This document shows positions 63,694 through 64,000 of a stretch of 64,000 nt of DNA, in pieces (position 1 is the first letter of the stretch; every line of letters starts with the position of its first letter). The translations under genes and the position numbers were made by a program. Location of the stretch: contig NZ_FQVC01000004.1 of NCBI RefSeq assembly GCF_900128975.1, positions 270,700 through 334,699 on the forward strand, written 5' to 3'. This DNA comes from Devosia limi DSM 17137. GTDB taxonomy: Bacteria > Pseudomonadota > Alphaproteobacteria > Rhizobiales > Devosiaceae. The notes below the pieces were generated by a model. That model searched no databases. It saw only the letters and a list, made by a program, of their open reading frames with translations, and was not told the origin of the DNA.

Positions 63694-64000
63694 TCATGGA
63701 TTGAATGCGGGGTCAGATCTGGCGATGGCATTGAGGATTGTTATGAGTTTGCGGACGGTAGCGATCATGGCGAGCTTGAAGGGTTTTCCGCGCGCCCGGA
63801 GCCTTTGGTAGAAGCTGCCGAGCACGGGATCCTTGACCTTGATGGCGCTGAGCACAGCCATGTAGGCGATGTCGCGCAGGTGCTTTCGGCCGCCACTGCA
63901 TCGCCCATTGCGATCGGAAGCGCCGGACTGGCGCGCATAGGGGGCCACGCCCAGAAGGGCCGCAGCGACCTTGGCGGAGACCTTTCCAAGCTCGGGCATG
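63694..64000 (-). mobile_element. IS110-family transposase, C-terminal part cut by the window edge
   Basis: The last ~101 codons are visible. They match the C-terminal transposase_20 domain of IS110-type enzymes (LPELG-like opening, AAALLGVAPYARQSG, then GGRKHLRDIAYMAVLSA and the closing FYQRLRARGKPFKLAMIATVRKLITILNAI). The serine in this domain that acts in catalysis would be the one in ARQSG. The RuvC-like N-terminal half lies beyond position 64000, so whether the element is intact is unknown. Confidence 0.85.

Overview
The window is a stretch of alphaproteobacterial chromosome, most likely Hyphomicrobiales and possibly Devosia-like. This rests on gene content and coding style only, because no rRNA or tRNA gene is present. 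The pointers are high-GC codon use, the alpha-specific flagellar factors FlaF, FlbT and FliX, a CckA hybrid kinase, a one-cysteine DksA, the recA-alaS-icd neighbourhood and the curli chaperone CsgH.

Layout. Positions 1-6.2 kb hold the end of a 2Fe-2S ferredoxin, an NADPH:FMN-type reductase divergent from an HxlR regulator, a YcjX/YcjF-like pair, metA and a P-loop ATPase. Positions 6.3-42.4 kb are a broken-up flagellar locus. It contains flgE-flgK-flgL (+); flbT-flaF and fliC (-); flgI, a rod-binding protein, a FlbY/FlgN-like protein and a small orphan (-); fliX and dksA (+); flgF-flgG-flgA-flgH (-); fliL-fliM, a DUF6468 protein, a MotE-like protein and a 1.1-kaa repeat protein (+); fliO-fliP (-); and flgB-flgC-fliE-fliQ-fliR-flhB (+), followed by cckA. 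Between dksA and flgH (about 18.3-27.0 kb) sits a non-flagellar block: two small secreted proteins, an ABC-F ATPase, an L,D-transpeptidase lipoprotein, a curli mini-operon (two curlin-repeat proteins and CsgH), an M32 carboxypeptidase and a MarR regulator. Positions 45-63.5 kb are mostly housekeeping: an aldo/keto reductase, an AraD1/GguC protein, ribB, recA, alaS, an EamA transporter, a GIN-domain protein, icd, a MarR/ketosynthase pair, two GNATs, trmJ, an MFS exporter and rpsD. The right edge cuts an IS110-family transposase.

How it works together. The flagellar intergenic regions carry a consistent set of sites. There are CtrA-type boxes (TTAA-N7-TTAA) at fliX, fliL and flgB/fliO, with a near-match at fliC. 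There are sigma-54 -24/-12 promoters at flgE, flgI and flgF. Paired inverted repeats of form CGGCA-N5-TGCCG lie close to both kinds. With fliX and cckA present, this resembles the Caulobacter CckA-CtrA > FliX/FlbD-sigma54 cascade. flbD, rpoN, fliF, fliG, fliI, flhA and motAB are not in the window. Hook, hook-filament junction and filament proteins carry extra domains: FlgL has an internal duplication, and FliC has an insert bracketed by proline-rich repeats. Three copies of an ~80-bp bipartite palindrome lie between genes.
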